Shown one piece after another: positions 1-11,917 of a stretch of DNA of 64,000 nt. Below the pieces are notes generated by a model. That model did not search any database. It was not told the origin of the DNA and saw only the letters and a list, made by a program, of their open reading frames with translations. The stretch spans positions 348,430 through 412,429 of the forward strand of contig ML976678.1 of NCBI GenBank assembly GCA_010015655.1, given 5' to 3'. Made by a program: the position numbers and the translations under genes. Each line of letters opens with the position of its first letter. Within the stretch, counting starts at the first letter, position 1. Source of the stretch: Bimuria novae-zelandiae CBS 107.79. Its lineage: Eukaryota > Ascomycota > Dothideomycetes > Pleosporales > Didymosphaeriaceae.

Positions 1-1
1 A

Positions 2-388
2 GGCAAGTAAGCGGGTCACTCTATTTTACTAGTAAAACCGTGATTTTTACACCCCTGTTAAGGCTCTTAATACTTAATAATAAATTCTAAATTTTTAATG
101 TAGTTATATTATATGTGTAAGAATAACTATACTAAATTTCTATAGTTTTAATATATGTAGTTATTAAAATATGGCGTATGGGAACCAAAATACCCCTACA
201 ATGAAGTAATTCTTAAATAACGTCCAGTTTCTTTAGGCCAGAGCTTAATAATTTTAAATATATAAATTATTTATATCGGTGTAGCCAGCTACATAACTTT
301 ATAAATTTTACTATTATGTATTAAGAGACTTAACAGGAGTATAAAAATCACGGTTTTACTAGTAAATGGAGTGATCCGCTTACTTGCC
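2..388. mobile_element. MITE-like element with long terminal inverted repeats
   Basis: The first and last roughly 85 bp are imperfect inverted repeats. The left end begins GGCAAGTAAGCGGGTCACTC and the reverse complement of the right end begins GGCAAGTAAGCGGATCACTC; similarity continues through the shared ACTAGTAAAACCGTGATTTT block with a few C/T and G/A differences and one indel. The right end is followed by TA and the left end is preceded by A at the window edge, which fits a TA target duplication whose T lies outside the window. The AT-rich interior has no reading frame. The size, long TIRs and lack of coding suggest a non-autonomous Tc1/mariner-type element that has been RIP-mutated. The outer left boundary cannot be verified. 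Confidence 0.75.
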
Positions 389-724
389 TAATCCACTCGC
401 TTGCCGAACACGTTAATCCTAGCTTATATAATAAAGTTCTAGCCAGGAGCTAGCGAGCTTCTGCGACAGTATTTTAATTAGACTTTTTTAAGCAATCTCT
501 TCACCTTTTTACACCACTGTAGGAAATAACTCTAGTAGGTCTAAAACAAGCGTAAGCGTAACATTAGGTAAAGAGCTATTGCTACGCAGTATAATACTAG
601 ATCTAGATCTATTACTAGGCGCCTAAAGTACGAGTTAAGCTTCTCCTTTACGAAGGAGACACTATTTTATAGGTAAGGTAACTTAGTATACCCAGCGTAC
701 GTTGTTTCCTTGTTGGTAAGAAAT
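389..724. other. AT-rich repeat-derived flank, no gene seen
   Basis: This stretch between the TIR element and the 5' LTR of the Gypsy element contains only TA-rich sequence with no open frame or domain I recognise. Positions 720-724 (GAAAT) are the left copy of the target duplication of the Gypsy element. Confidence 0.5.
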
Positions 725-1168
725 TGTTAGGATCCTAGATATATGGTGGCGTCGGAAGTGGCTTATGACGAAACCAGAGCCGAACCTTACCAAGGATTAT
801 GTAATGTCCCACGATGTCCCAAGCGCCAAGCTATGGGACATGGATGGGATCACGTGATTGTACAATAGGATCCCACATGTACCACGTTTGGGATTCCATA
901 GAACTATAGGATACTATAAGATTAAGCATGTATATAGGGATATAATAATAGGACCTTCTATTATTGTGTTTAACCTCGTTTATTAATCTATTGTTTGGAT
1001 TTAAATAGGTAACCTTATTAATTTATTTATACTATACACACCTTTAATACCGACGTCCCTATTAATAAGCGCGAGCTATTAATACTCCTTTTTTATTTTT
1101 AATATTACTTTTACCTACGAACTAACTCTAGATCTATTTAAGGCTAGCTATCTTAAGTATAATTAATA
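725..1168 (+). repeat. 5' LTR of the Gypsy element
   Basis: This LTR is 444 bp, starts TGTTAGGATCC and ends AATTAATA. It aligns along its whole length with 7251-7693, for example around the shared blocks AGCGCCAAGCTAT and GGATCACGTGATTGTAC. Most differences are C/T or G/A. The start matches an expected TG; the expected CA end appears as TA, as RIP would produce. Confidence 0.88.
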
Positions 1169-1199
1169 TCTTAAACACTTTAATATAAGCGAATACGAG

Positions 1200-2160
1200 A
1201 CCCTTCTTAACGCACCTAATACTACCCTTAATATAAATAATAAAATAATTACTACCTAAATTAAGGTTAGTCTCTTTACTAAATTAAACTTCTTTTATAA
1301 AGAGCGAGAACACACGGAACTATTAATCCTTTAACTTTACCTCTACTTCTATAGAATAAAGAAGGATTAAGAGGAAGCTAATAAGACTATATTAACTACT
1401 AATTATATAAAAGAAAAGTCCTTGAAGTAGATCTGCCCTTACCTTAACTAATACTTAGAAGAATAAAATCGTAACAGAGATACTATTAATAAAATTATAA
1501 AAGACTATAATAAATTCTACAAAAAAGTTTAATAATACTTTACAGTATTTAACAATAAAGCTTTATAGAATAAGCTATATAGTAATTTCAATAAGTCTGC
1601 TTAGCTACTAAATACGACTCTAAGTTCTATAGATATTTAGACTAGATTAAGTAGAATAAAGCCACTCTTGTGACTATGTGCCGCAGAGGACTTAAACTAG
1701 CCCTACGTAAGGAACTACTATGTAGCAGAGCGAAAACTAACACTCTAAAAGCACTATTAGAGGAGGCTATTAAGATTAATAAGGAATAGTAGAAACTAAA
1801 GCGCGATATCCAATAGAATTAGTTAAGAAGACTAAGCTATAAACTACCTATAAGTAATAATAACTATTGTTGTAAATAGTAGACCCCAAGGTAAGGCAAC
1901 TATAGACTCTAGCCTATAAAAGACGTTTAGTACTATAAGTAAATTAACGTAATTAGAAAAGGAATAAGAAAGTTTATAAACTATTATAAGCCTAACTAAT
2001 AGCGTATCCTGGATAAAACCTAATAATCATGGAGAACTAGGACGCGTAAGCGTTTTATATGTAATAAACTAGATTATATAGCTAGGAACTATAGATCTAA
2101 AAATAAGGTTACTAGATAATTAAACGTACTTATTGTCGATAATGTAGAGGAAACCGACGA
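1200..2160 (+). pseudogene. Degraded gag of the Gypsy element
   Basis: The plus strand reads as a broken gag-like polypeptide. Near 2,045-2,105 it ends in a pattern like RKRFICNKLDYIARNYRSK, which matches a CCHC zinc knuckle whose His and last Cys have become Tyr (C-to-T changes). Gag would form the virus-like particle and bind element RNA. The position between 5' LTR and pol is the expected one. Multiple TAG/TAA codons rule out expression of a full protein. The outer limits are approximate. Confidence 0.55.
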
Positions 2161-3899
2161 AGAATAGTAAGTAATAAACGCTATTAAAGCATTGAATATA
2201 GATTTAGAGCAAACTAACTTGCCTAACTAATAATTATACAAGAATATAAACGAAAAATTAACTATAAAACGTAAGAAACTATTAACACAAGCTTTTACGC
2301 TATACCTAAATAAAAGGAAACTTATAACTATTAAAAAAACTAACGTATTCTAATTCTTAGATAAAAATTAACCACGTGAAACTAACTTTAGATTTATAAT
2401 TATTAGATTACTATTAGAGAACATAATTCGCACCTAAATAATTATTAAATATATAAGGGAATGTGCTAATTACAGTTATACGAACTAAGATTTAAAAATA
2501 AAATATATTATTAAAAACTAAAACTATAATTTATTATATAACCTAGACTACTAAAATCCTAACTACGGATCCTTTAGATAGAAATTCTGTACCACGGACT
2601 CATGCACGATACACTACTACGCTAAATAATATAGATACTTTCCACACCAGAAGTAATAATGTGGATAGGAATGGTTTGATTGCCCTATCACCGTATGCGA
2701 TATACACCTATAGAATAAACGTTAAGCTATGTACTTTTTATATCTAAGTAAAGCTTAAAATTTTATATTATTTATAATAGTTAATAATGTGTGCATGTCT
2801 AAAATATAGTAAATATACTTATATCCTAAGTGTATAGCATACTAATAGCATAAAGCACTCTTTAGATTTAAACTAAGTAATTACTATAGCAAGCTAGTAT
2901 AATTAGACTAATGAGAAGGAAGACGCTACAGTAAAGTAACCTAAATAAAGGCACGATATAGATAACTATAAGATAAATAAGAAGTTTACCTTAAGCTTAC
3001 GGAGCTACTTACTAAGAAGATATCTTTTTTAGACCTTGGCTTAGGCAAGAAGACGCCTGTAGAGAATTAAATATTATAAATAGTTAGATATTAAATAAGC
3101 TACTAGTATACCTTAATAAAATATAGATAAAAGCTATACTATATTTAGGGACATAGCGAAGCTACATATCTTAAGATACATTTAATAGAGCTAGACTCTA
3201 TAAATGCAAGAAGGCAGTAGCTTATACAATCTATATTATAAATAGATAAACTATACTAAGCCCGTCACGAATAGAATACAAGATATAAATAATCCTTAAG
3301 ATCTATAAACACTTAGAATAAACTGCCCTCGAAATACTAGGGGACGCTAATTACGATATAATTATAAAACTATCCTAGTTTAGGAAGCATAACCCTATAA
3401 TTAATTAAAAATAATAAACGCTATTCTTTAAGCGCTATAACTATACACCGCAAGCGAAGTCTACGCCTTAATAAATTAAAATAGTAAATAAAAGAGCTAT
3501 CTATAATATAGTCACGCGATTAGAAGTTAATATTTATAAAAATAACTTAGTAAATACTAGTAGGAGCTACTAAATTATAAAGCATATGTAAGAAAAGAAA
3601 GGTATATCTCTTAATATTCCTAATAAATATAATTAATAGAGTTATTTATTTTAGAAGGATAAAGGAGCAGCAGCCCTTCCTAAGCATATATACTAAGACT
3701 ATAGAATTATTCTTAAAGAAGGGAAAATGCCGCCCTTTAGACCACTATATAGACAGAGCAAAAAGGAACTCTAATAGACACGCAAATTCCTAAAGAAAGT
3801 CCTTAAAAAGTAATAAATCTCTAAATTAGAATTACTAACAGCTTTACCTATTATATGTAATAAAAAGAAGGATAGAACGTAATAACCCTATATTAAATA

Positions 3900-5700
3900 T
3901 TAAGCGCTAAACAATATAATATTAAAAAATAGATATCTACTACCAAATATACAAGAATCACGAGATTAACTAGGACGAGTTAAGATATTTATCTTGTTAG
4001 ACTTACAAGATAGATATTATCTAATACGCATTACGAAAGGTAAAAAGTAGAAAATAGCATTTTAAACTAGATATAGACTATTTAAGTACTAAGTTATACC
4101 TTTTAGACTTACGAATACACTAGCAACATTTTAAGTAATTATTAATGATATATCAGGGAACTACCTTAAAATATTTAGAGTTATTTACTTTAATAATATA
4201 CTTATATTTTTAAAACAAGAAGAGGATCACGTATAATATATAAAAACTATGCTAGTAGCACTAGGCAATGTAAACCTACGACTTAAGCTAGAAAAGTGTA
4301 AATTCCACGTAAAAGAACTAGAATTTCTCAGATATATTATTAATATAGAAGGCATATAAGTAAGCCCTGTAAAAATTAAGAAAGTCTAAATATAAAAATT
4401 ACTTATAAACCTTATAAAGAAGGATAGACCCTTTTACTAGATATGGAAATATAAATAGACCTTCTAGGCGCTAAAGAGGCATGCATAACACTACTAGCTC
4501 TTATTTACTTTTAGAGTAATAAACTATTACGTATTAAAATAGATGTAAGTAACTTAGCGATAGGCGCATGTGCAAAATAAGAAAAGAATAGAAAACAGCA
4601 CCCTATTATATACTACTTATACAAGTTTAGCGATTAAGAAATAAAATATAAGATTTACGATAAAGAACTACTTGCAATAGTATAAGTCTTATAATACTAA
4701 AAAATATACGCATATAGTTACTTAGATTTTATAATTTTTACTAATTATAAAAACCTTATAGGATTCACGACAACTAAAGAATGAACCTAATAATAAGGAA
4801 GATAGTTAGAACTACTAGAATAATATAAAATTTAAATTATATACACCTTAGGTAAGGAAAACGGACGAGCTAACGCTCTAAGTAAAAAAAAAAATAATAA
4901 AGGAGAAAAAATTAAGACATACTTTATAGTACGATAATAAAACCTAAATAGTTTACTAAAACTAATATCGGAACTTAATTAACTACTTATACTTACACGA
5001 GAAGTACCTAAGGAACAATACATAGAGGTTATAAGATAATACTGTAATAACCCTATCTACGAACACCCTAGAATTAAAAAAATAATAGAACTTATCTAGA
5101 GGGACCATAGCTTTACAGAAATTAAGAAAGTAGTAACTATATATATCCGTAAGTGTGCAGAATACCAGCGTAATAAGCACGTAACATATCTTAAATACGG
5201 CGAGATGTAAGCTATCTAGATACCTATAGTACTATGGGAAGATATCGCTATAGACTTTATTATAGGACTATCCAAGTTAAAGGACCCCACGAATAGCGTA
5301 AGTTATAATATAATATTAGTAATCGTCTATAGATTTACTAAATACGTAGAATTACTACTATGTGAAAAATTAATTATAGCTATCGAACTTGTATTTCTTA
5401 TTCTAGATTAACTTATACAGCATTACGACGTACTGAAGATAATTATTAGCGACAGAGATAAGCTCTTTATTTTCAACTACTAAATAATACTTATAGTACT
5501 TATTAGAATAAAATAAAAACTATTAACAGCCTACTACCTATGGACAGACGGACAAACAGAACGTATAAACTAGGTAATGGAAACGTACCTACGCATCTAC
5601 TGTAATAACTAGAAAAATAAACTAGATTTTATTACTACCTATAGCATAACTAGTATATAATAACAAAGTATCCGCAGCGACTAAATATACACCGTTCTAT
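3900..5700 (+). pseudogene. Degraded Gypsy pol: RT, RNase H, integrase
   Basis: Reverse transcriptase lies at about 3,960-4,400. It includes a block readable as KIFILLDLQDRYYLIRI and the active-site box YFNNILIF, where family members have YxDD; the two Asp codons have become Asn (G-to-A). RNase H follows at about 4,490-4,720 with IKIDVSNLAIGACAKQ and DKELLAIVQ. Integrase follows at about 5,030-5,680, with an HHCC-like zinc region near 5,100-5,180, WEDIAIDFIIGL-type core sequence and a later WTDGQTERINQ block. The order RT-RNase H-integrase marks Ty3/Gypsy, not Copia. Loss of the catalytic Asp pair and many nonsense codons make it inactive. Confidence 0.85.
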
Positions 5701-6757
5701 GCAAACCACGAGAAATTCTTATATCTTTTTAACTAAATATTTCCTACTACTATTAGAGTAGAAAAAGCCGTTAACATAATTATAAAAAAATATATATATA
5801 AATAACTCTAAGGAAACCTTAAAAAGCTTAATAGTAAGCTATTTTCTAGGCTAATAAGAAAAGAAAAATGGCACCTTAGTTAAAAAGGGGGGATAAAGCA
5901 TATCTACTTATAAAAAATCTTTAAATCTAAAGAAAAAGTATAAGAAATTAGACTATATTAAAGTTAGGCTATTTTTTATTTTAGAATAAATATTACTAGT
6001 TAACTACTAATTAGAACTACTACTAGACACAAATATATATCTAGTATTTTATATAGACTAATTAGAATCCGCAGACCTAGAAATACTAGTTAAAATAACC
6101 TTTTATTACTAGCTAGAGGAAGAAACCAAATTTAAAGTTAAACGTATAGTATAATACTAGGATTAGCTATGCATGTGCTTTATTAAATAGAAAGGCTACG
6201 TATATAGCGAGAATATATAAGAACATAAAGATAACTTAGCTAACTATAGACAACTACTATAGCGATACTACAGGAACGTACCTAAGAATCTAAAGTAATA
6301 CCTTCTTAGACCACAGGGTTTGGTACATTCGGATCTAAGGGAGGAGGATAGATAGCCTAGTTAAGATCTAAAAAACTAGATATTATCTTATTTTTTAATT
6401 AAATAATATCTTACCTAAGATTTTTAAGGTCTTCGAAATATTAAATCTCCTTTACAAAACGTATTAAGTCCGCTAATAATTTATTTTCCTATTCTTTTAA
6501 TAACTACTTTTATTTTAATAAGTAATTCTGTTTTACACGCACTGCTTATAGTATAGTAATAATTACCTCCTTTTTTATAGCTATAGCCTATTCTAACTTC
6601 TTTAGATAATTAACTTTAGAGTTAATCTAGAAAAAGTCTAGAACTACAGGCTTTACTAGCTTATAATGCGATATGCTATTCTTATAGTAATTCTGATACT
6701 AAACTTTTAATAATAATATTTTATACGTATGATTCTGCTTCATATAGTACTTGCAGG

Positions 6758-7127
6758 TGTCAGATTGGAAGGGTAATCTGATAAGATGAAAAGATAATAA
6801 TTGATTGAGATGAATTGAGGTATGAATTGTGTGTATGTTGAATTCTCTGTGTCTAAGAGGTCTGGGACTCTGCCTTTTATCTTTAGGTTGCCTGCCTAGA
6901 TATCCCTTGCTTCATCCCTTGCTTCATCCTTGCTTCATTCCTTGCGTCATTCCTTGCGCGTTGAGCGAGGGCGGAATGCGAGGGCGGAATGCAAGGGCGT
7001 AAGTGCGCCAGCCTCCTTGCATATGCAAAGGACCATGTGGTCGGACACACCCCCTCAGCATAGGCGGAATGTACGGGCGTAGGTGCGCCAGCCTCCTTGC
7101 AGATGCAAAGGGCCATGTAATCGGACA
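6758..7127. repeat. Solo LTR nested in the Gypsy element, with 5-bp TSD
   Basis: A 370-bp block starting TGTCAGATT and ending AATCGGACA (near-perfect TG...CA inverted ends) is flanked by the exact direct repeat GCAGG at 6753-6757 and 7128-7132. It is visibly richer in G and C than the surrounding element. Inside are tandem CTTGCTTCATCC-type units (about 6,905-6,960) and two copies of a roughly 45-bp unit containing GCGCCAGCCTCCTTGCA (about 7,005 and 7,088). No internal region or second LTR is present, so it is best read as the product of LTR-LTR recombination. Short open frames here are chance. Confidence 0.85.
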
Positions 7128-7230
7128 GCAGGAAACCATAGCGAACTAACTAATGGCGTTTATATAATTACCTACGCTATAACAATAGATAGTACTTTAA
7201 AGGGATATTATTTACTATATAAGAAAATGT

Positions 7231-7249
7231 AAAAGGGAGAAGGGGGACA
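7231..7249 (+). other. Polypurine tract of the Gypsy element
   Basis: A purine run directly precedes the 3' LTR at 7251. In LTR retrotransposons this primes plus-strand DNA synthesis. Its survival in an otherwise RIP-mutated element fixes the LTR start. Confidence 0.75.
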
Positions 7250-7250
7250 A

Positions 7251-7693
7251 TATTAAAATCTTAAAAATAAAATAGCGTTAGAAGTAGTTTATAACAAAAC
7301 TAGAGCAAAACCCAACTAAGAATTATATAACGTCCCACGATATCCTAAGCGCCAAGCTATAGGACATGGATAGGATCACGTGATTGTACCATGGGGTATT
7401 ATATATACCACGTTTAGGATTCCATGGAACTATAGGATACTATGGGATTACGTATATATATAAGGATATAATAATAGGACCTTCTATTATCGTGTTAAAC
7501 CTTATTTATTAATCTATCGTTTAGATTTAAATAGGCAACCTTATTATATTATTTATACTATATACACCTTCAATACTAACGCCGCTATTAATAAGCGCGA
7601 GATATTAATACCCCTTTCTTATCTTTAATATCGCTTTTACCCGAGAACTAATCCTAGACCTATTAGGACTAGATATCTTGAGTGGATTTAATA
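7251..7693 (+). repeat. 3' LTR of the Gypsy element
   Basis: This LTR is 443 bp and pairs with 725-1168. It begins TATTAAAATC where the 5' copy has TGTTAGGATC, a set of G-to-A and C-to-T changes. It ends GGATTTAATA and is followed by GAAAT (7694-7698), the right target duplication. Confidence 0.88.
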
Positions 7694-7698
7694 GAAAT

Positions 7699-8379
7699 TC
7701 GTAGATTTCTTATAAGTTGACAAGCGTTTGCCAGAGGCTATCGAAACCGCTATCGCTAGTGTTGCCCTCGAGCGATCCGAAGTTCTTATAGAAAACTTAT
7801 AAGACGTTTTATATAATGTAAACTTTATTCTAGTTAATATCTAATAGCGTATTACTTTAAGAATTATAAGTATTATTATTAGAAGTAAGGTTATTACGTA
7901 AGTACTTACTATACTATTAAATTAGCTACTTAAGCTCTAAGTAGTGTAATAATATATAATAAGTACTATACTATTTCATGCTATCGTCTCTAACTAAATT
8001 AAGTATGCTATACTTAAAGAGAAAGTCCTTACTTAGTAGATTTTTTTATAGCATTATAAATAGGCGCTAATATTTATATAACATATTATTGTAAAAGGCA
8101 CCTTGCTAGAGCTTTCTGCGCTAGCTAGGGTTAAGCCAAGTAGCTAAGCAGCCAAGCACGCGATCCCCTAAACTTATAAATAGCTAGTTATTATAGAGCT
8201 TCCTCTCCTTAGTAGACTTTATTTTTAAGCTCTCTAATTGTTGTAACTGTGCGCTATAGTTATACGCCTAGTACCTTTATAATACTTTATAATATACTTT
8301 ATTTATACTAACTAATAATTATAGTAGTAACCTATTTTTTATTTTTTATTATTCTTACTCTTACCTCTTGACGCTTATA
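7699..8379. other. AT-rich repeat-derived DNA, nothing identified
   Basis: RIP-like TA-rich sequence without any open frame or recognisable domain. It continues the sequence into which the Gypsy element inserted. Confidence 0.5.
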
Positions 8380-9330
8380 AACTATAATAAAGCTAAAATA
8401 TATAATAATTACTATAAAGCTCTTAGTAAGTATTTAACTTATAAATTATAACTTATTCTTACCTTAGTACGTGTAGCTTAAGTACCACGCGAAGGCTTAA
8501 AGGATATAAAATTATATTAACTTTAAAGCTCTTAAGTAGATAAATATACACAATTAGGCTCTAGAGCTACTAGATATAAATACTAAGGGTAAGTTTTATA
8601 TATAATAGCTTAAGCGCTATAAGTTAGAGTCTACTATTTATAATTAGCTTATAATAAAGCTTTAGGCACTCTAGCACTAGGTCTATATTATAATTAATTT
8701 ATAAAAGCTAAAGCTTATAATACTATAGTTAAGTAAGAAGTAAATGCTATAGGCGCTAATTAAAGAACTTAAAAATAATTTCTATCTAAGCGATAATAAT
8801 TAGAAGGAGCAGGTATAACATACATATAGAGAGGTTACCCTACGCCCACAGAGCAGCAAAACAATAGACATAACTAAATAGCTATCCAAATGGAACCGCG
8901 CACACGCCAACGCTGTGCTTCTAGATCTCCTAGAGATAAAGGGTACGCTACTAATAAAGGATTTCTTACGCTTAGTATTAAGATATAACTATAAGTAGGC
9001 TTAGAGAGAGCTTAATAACCTATCGCGACTAGGCGCAGTAGCAACTCTATCTTTAGAAGGATACGCTCGCTGGCTCGCGCAACTCGGCCAAATAACTAAG
9101 CACGCAGGCATGTACGCTACGCTTAGAGGGCGCACTCCTAATACAAGCTATAAGTGCCTATATAGAGCAAATAGCTAGTATTAATAAAAGCCTATAAAGT
9201 GTAACTGCCTTTAGTACGCGCTCTAGGGAGAAGCTTCTTATAAGCTTTATAATAAGCCTATAAGTAAGGAGATTAGTAAAATTTAAGGCTAAATTTAAAA
9301 GTATTAGTAGCAGGTGTTATTAACTTAGTT
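8380..9330 (+). pseudogene. Degraded gag-like frame, possibly Ty1/Copia
   Basis: Reading the plus strand and taking TAG/TAA as lost Trp/Gln gives a long, coding-like peptide. It includes NRAHANAVLLDLLEIKGTLL near 8,890 and a Cys/His/Trp-rich stretch near 9,150-9,230 that ends in KPIKCNCLQYALQGEAS. That tail resembles what I recall of fungal Copia gag proteins, but the match is from memory and weak. No RT or integrase of a Copia type follows, because an LTR-like sequence begins at 9,411. It could also belong to another repetitive gene family. Confidence 0.4.
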
Positions 9331-9410
9331 TAAATATAAAAGGTAGGTAGTAGACGCTTATTTCGTTTTTCTAGGGATTATTAAAGTATAGATTATAATA
9401 AGTCTATAGG

Positions 9411-9633
9411 TGTCAGGAGCATTCCCAATCAGGCACTAAGGAAGCCCCTTCGGAGATCCCCCGAATCGTCTTCGGATTACCTCCGGACCAACCCTAGGCC
9501 AGGTCACGTAATAGGGTATATATATGCTTCTGTAGCTCCTTACCCAAAGCCCTAAGGATGTGTCTAATCCACACGTTTACCCTAATCTAAATTACTTATT
9601 ATAAAATATTTTGTAATTTAAATCCTTCTCACA
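9411..9633 (+). repeat. Probable LTR, start of a second retroelement
   Basis: The block starts TGTCAGGAGC and a matching end may be CTTCTCACA at 9,625-9,633. It contains a TATA-like GTATATATATGC near 9,517 and is much less AT-rich than its surroundings. No target duplication or second copy was found by eye, so the right end and its assignment as a 5' LTR are uncertain. It interrupts the gag-like remnant to its left. Confidence 0.4.
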
Positions 9634-11425
9634 TCCTTTTAAAAAGGCGATAATTAATTTAGAATTCCTCTTAGAAATCTCTTTTTATAACTACGCTATA
9701 AAACTCCTCATCGCACTTTATTACTAATTTTAAGTAATATCTCTAAGGGTAATAAAAGAAAAAAATACCAACTTCTTTCGTGAGAAAGGGTAAATAACCC
9801 GCTATATCCTTTATATAAGGTAGAAATATTTTAAAAATTAACTTGAATAATAATAATAATAATAATAACTTTAAAGAGTTATAACACTAGTTAATTTAAA
9901 AGGATAATAAAGTAGACCCCTCTTGTAAAAAGGTACCCTATGGGGAAGGCCTTAATTTTATACTTATAAATTAAAGAATAGATAGCTAGAGTCTTAGCTA
10001 AGTTATAAAATAATTTAAAGGTAAACCTAATAGGTCCCTAATAAAAAAAAGGGTCTAAGTCCTAAGTAGAGTTATCCTAGCGTTGCTACAGCTAGCGTCT
10101 AGCTTTAAGATAGCTTAATTATAAAAGGTTACTACTTAAGTAGTAACAATACTCTTACTATTAAGTAAAGTAATTATCTAATACTAATAAAAGTAAGAGT
10201 TACTTTTTTAGGTACTATAAAAACGGCTCATTCTATTAAGAATATTACGAACTAAAAACTAATAATACTTTTAAACGCCTAAGACTACAGCGATTTACAA
10301 AAAAAAAAGTTATATAACCTTAATAGTAGCTAGAGCTAGCTAAAAGTATAATACTTTTTTGGTTTTGTTATAGCTACTCTATCGCATAACTAGGTACAAT
10401 CTATATAAGAGAAGGCAAACAGGACGCTAAGCGCGCTATAAAAGGTTTCTTCCTAATCTAGATTAGGGTTAGAGAGTCGCCCACTATACGTAGTAGTAGT
10501 AGAATGGTAGCGTTGTAATATTACCGCCACCTTTAATATAGTCTAAATCTTTAATAACTTAATTATAAGAAAATATTAGATCCTTAGCACTATTTAATAT
10601 ATAATTCACTATAACCTTATTAGTAGAGATGTTAAAGATAGTCTAATTATAACGTAGTTAAACCTGCACTAAAAAGTTACTTTACTCGTTTAAGACCTTC
10701 TCGTAGCTAAGTTTAATAACTATTTATAATTCTTTAATTTAAATTAGTAAAGTACTCACTAAGTTAACTACTTCTTACTATATCTTAATAATGAATTGTT
10801 TTAAGTAAAGTTTCTGCCTCCACGCTAATAGCTCTATTAATAAAATAATAAAAATTATATTTATGTAGACAAAAGTGCTGAAATTATTATAATAAAACGT
10901 TTAAAGTCTTATAATATTATAAAATAATTAACACTAGGTCACGTTTAAATAAAAGCTTAAGTGTATAAAAATAATACTACAGGTAGCCAAGCCTGCGCGC
11001 TTTAAGGCTTTTACTTATAAAAAAACTGCCTTATAGCCCTGGACTAAACTATAATCTTATTAGAAGAAGTCTAACTAAAAATAATTCTAAAGTTCCTAAT
11101 TTAGTACCCCTACTATGTCTAAAGGCATCCTAACGCTAGGCTAAAGAGAATCTAAAATAATAAAGGTTACTCTAACTCTAAAAGTTCCTCTACCTACAAG
11201 TAACAGGGAGCTAGAAAATTCTCAAACTAATAATAATACTAAAAGTAAAGAGGTAATACTTTTACTATAAGAAGTAACATAACGCAAGCTTTATGTAATA
11301 GTTAAGGAAAAAGTAGGCCCTAATTATAAACTTTTCCTAATTATAATTACAAAAGTACTTTTATAGAAAACATCTACCAATCGCGATAGACGTTATTGTA
11401 CTGTATAATAATAATACCTTAAACC
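9634..11425. other. AT-rich retroelement interior, unassigned
   Basis: TA-rich, stop-riddled sequence with an (AAT)n run near 9,848-9,870. It lies between a probable LTR and a Gypsy pol further right, so gag of that element is the natural expectation, but I could not recognise a zinc knuckle or other gag motif with confidence. Confidence 0.4.
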
Positions 11426-11586
11426 TGTAATGGGCTACGCCCAGTTGTTGCCTCGGATCCTTGACCCTCGGTTATGCGAACCCCAGATATATAAGTTCGA
11501 CGCCCGAAGCTTAAGTTCAGACTCACTATCGAATTCATAAGTATTCTTCTGACACCTTTGGCTCCTTGAGCACCTAGCCCCTTACA
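11426..11586. repeat. Short solo LTR, copy 1
   Basis: A 161-bp block starts TGTAATGGGC and ends GCCCCTTACA; the ends are inverted repeats with 9 of 10 matches. The flanking pentamers are AAACC and TAACC, a near but imperfect target duplication. A related copy lies at about 40,595-40,757 and shares the block ACGCCCAGTTGTTGCCT. GC content is well above the surrounding island, suggesting later insertion or weaker mutation. Confidence 0.65.
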
Positions 11587-11912
11587 TAACCTTTTTAAGT
11601 CCTCTACGATAGCGGCGCGAAATTAAATTTTATTAACTATATAGTAGTAGTTAAGGCAAACTTGCGCTATGTATTCTACTATAAAAAGTCTACTATAATA
11701 TTTATTAATAATAATAAACTATAATTAAGTAGCTTATATAACCTAGTGACGATGTGCTTAGACTGTTAAGGAGTTAACAAAACTATCGGACTAAAAAGTT
11801 CTAGTTAGCAGAATATAATAATTATAATATAGTATTAAAATATTTATAGCTCTGCGTAATAGGCTCTAGAATACGCTTCTTAATTAGTATTTTTAAGTAA
11901 TAAGATAATAAT
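11587..11912. other. AT-rich retroelement interior between two solo LTRs
   Basis: RIP-like sequence lying between the solo LTRs at 11,426-11,586 and 11,918-12,303. No frame is open and no domain is recognised. It probably belongs to the interior of the second Gypsy element. Confidence 0.4.
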
Positions 11913-11917
11913 AAGTT

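Larger units (their letters stand above)
725..7693 (+). mobile_element. Full-length RIP-degraded Ty3/Gypsy LTR retrotransposon
   Basis: The element has two LTRs (725-1168 and 7251-7693) and is flanked by the 5-bp direct repeat GAAAT at 720-724 and 7694-7698. A polypurine tract (AAAAGGGAGAAGGGGGACA, about 7231-7249) sits directly before the 3' LTR. The plus strand reads gag with a mutated CCHC knuckle near 2,045-2,105, then reverse transcriptase, RNase H and integrase in the Gypsy order. Every frame is broken by TAG/TAA codons, so it cannot move by itself. A solo LTR (6758-7127) is nested in its 3' part. The complete boundaries make this the best-defined element in the island. Confidence 0.9.

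Noticed and set aside
6883..7139. Two minus-strand frames of 71-77 codons
   Set aside because: They lie within the tandem-repeat part of a solo LTR and only reflect its repeat unit.
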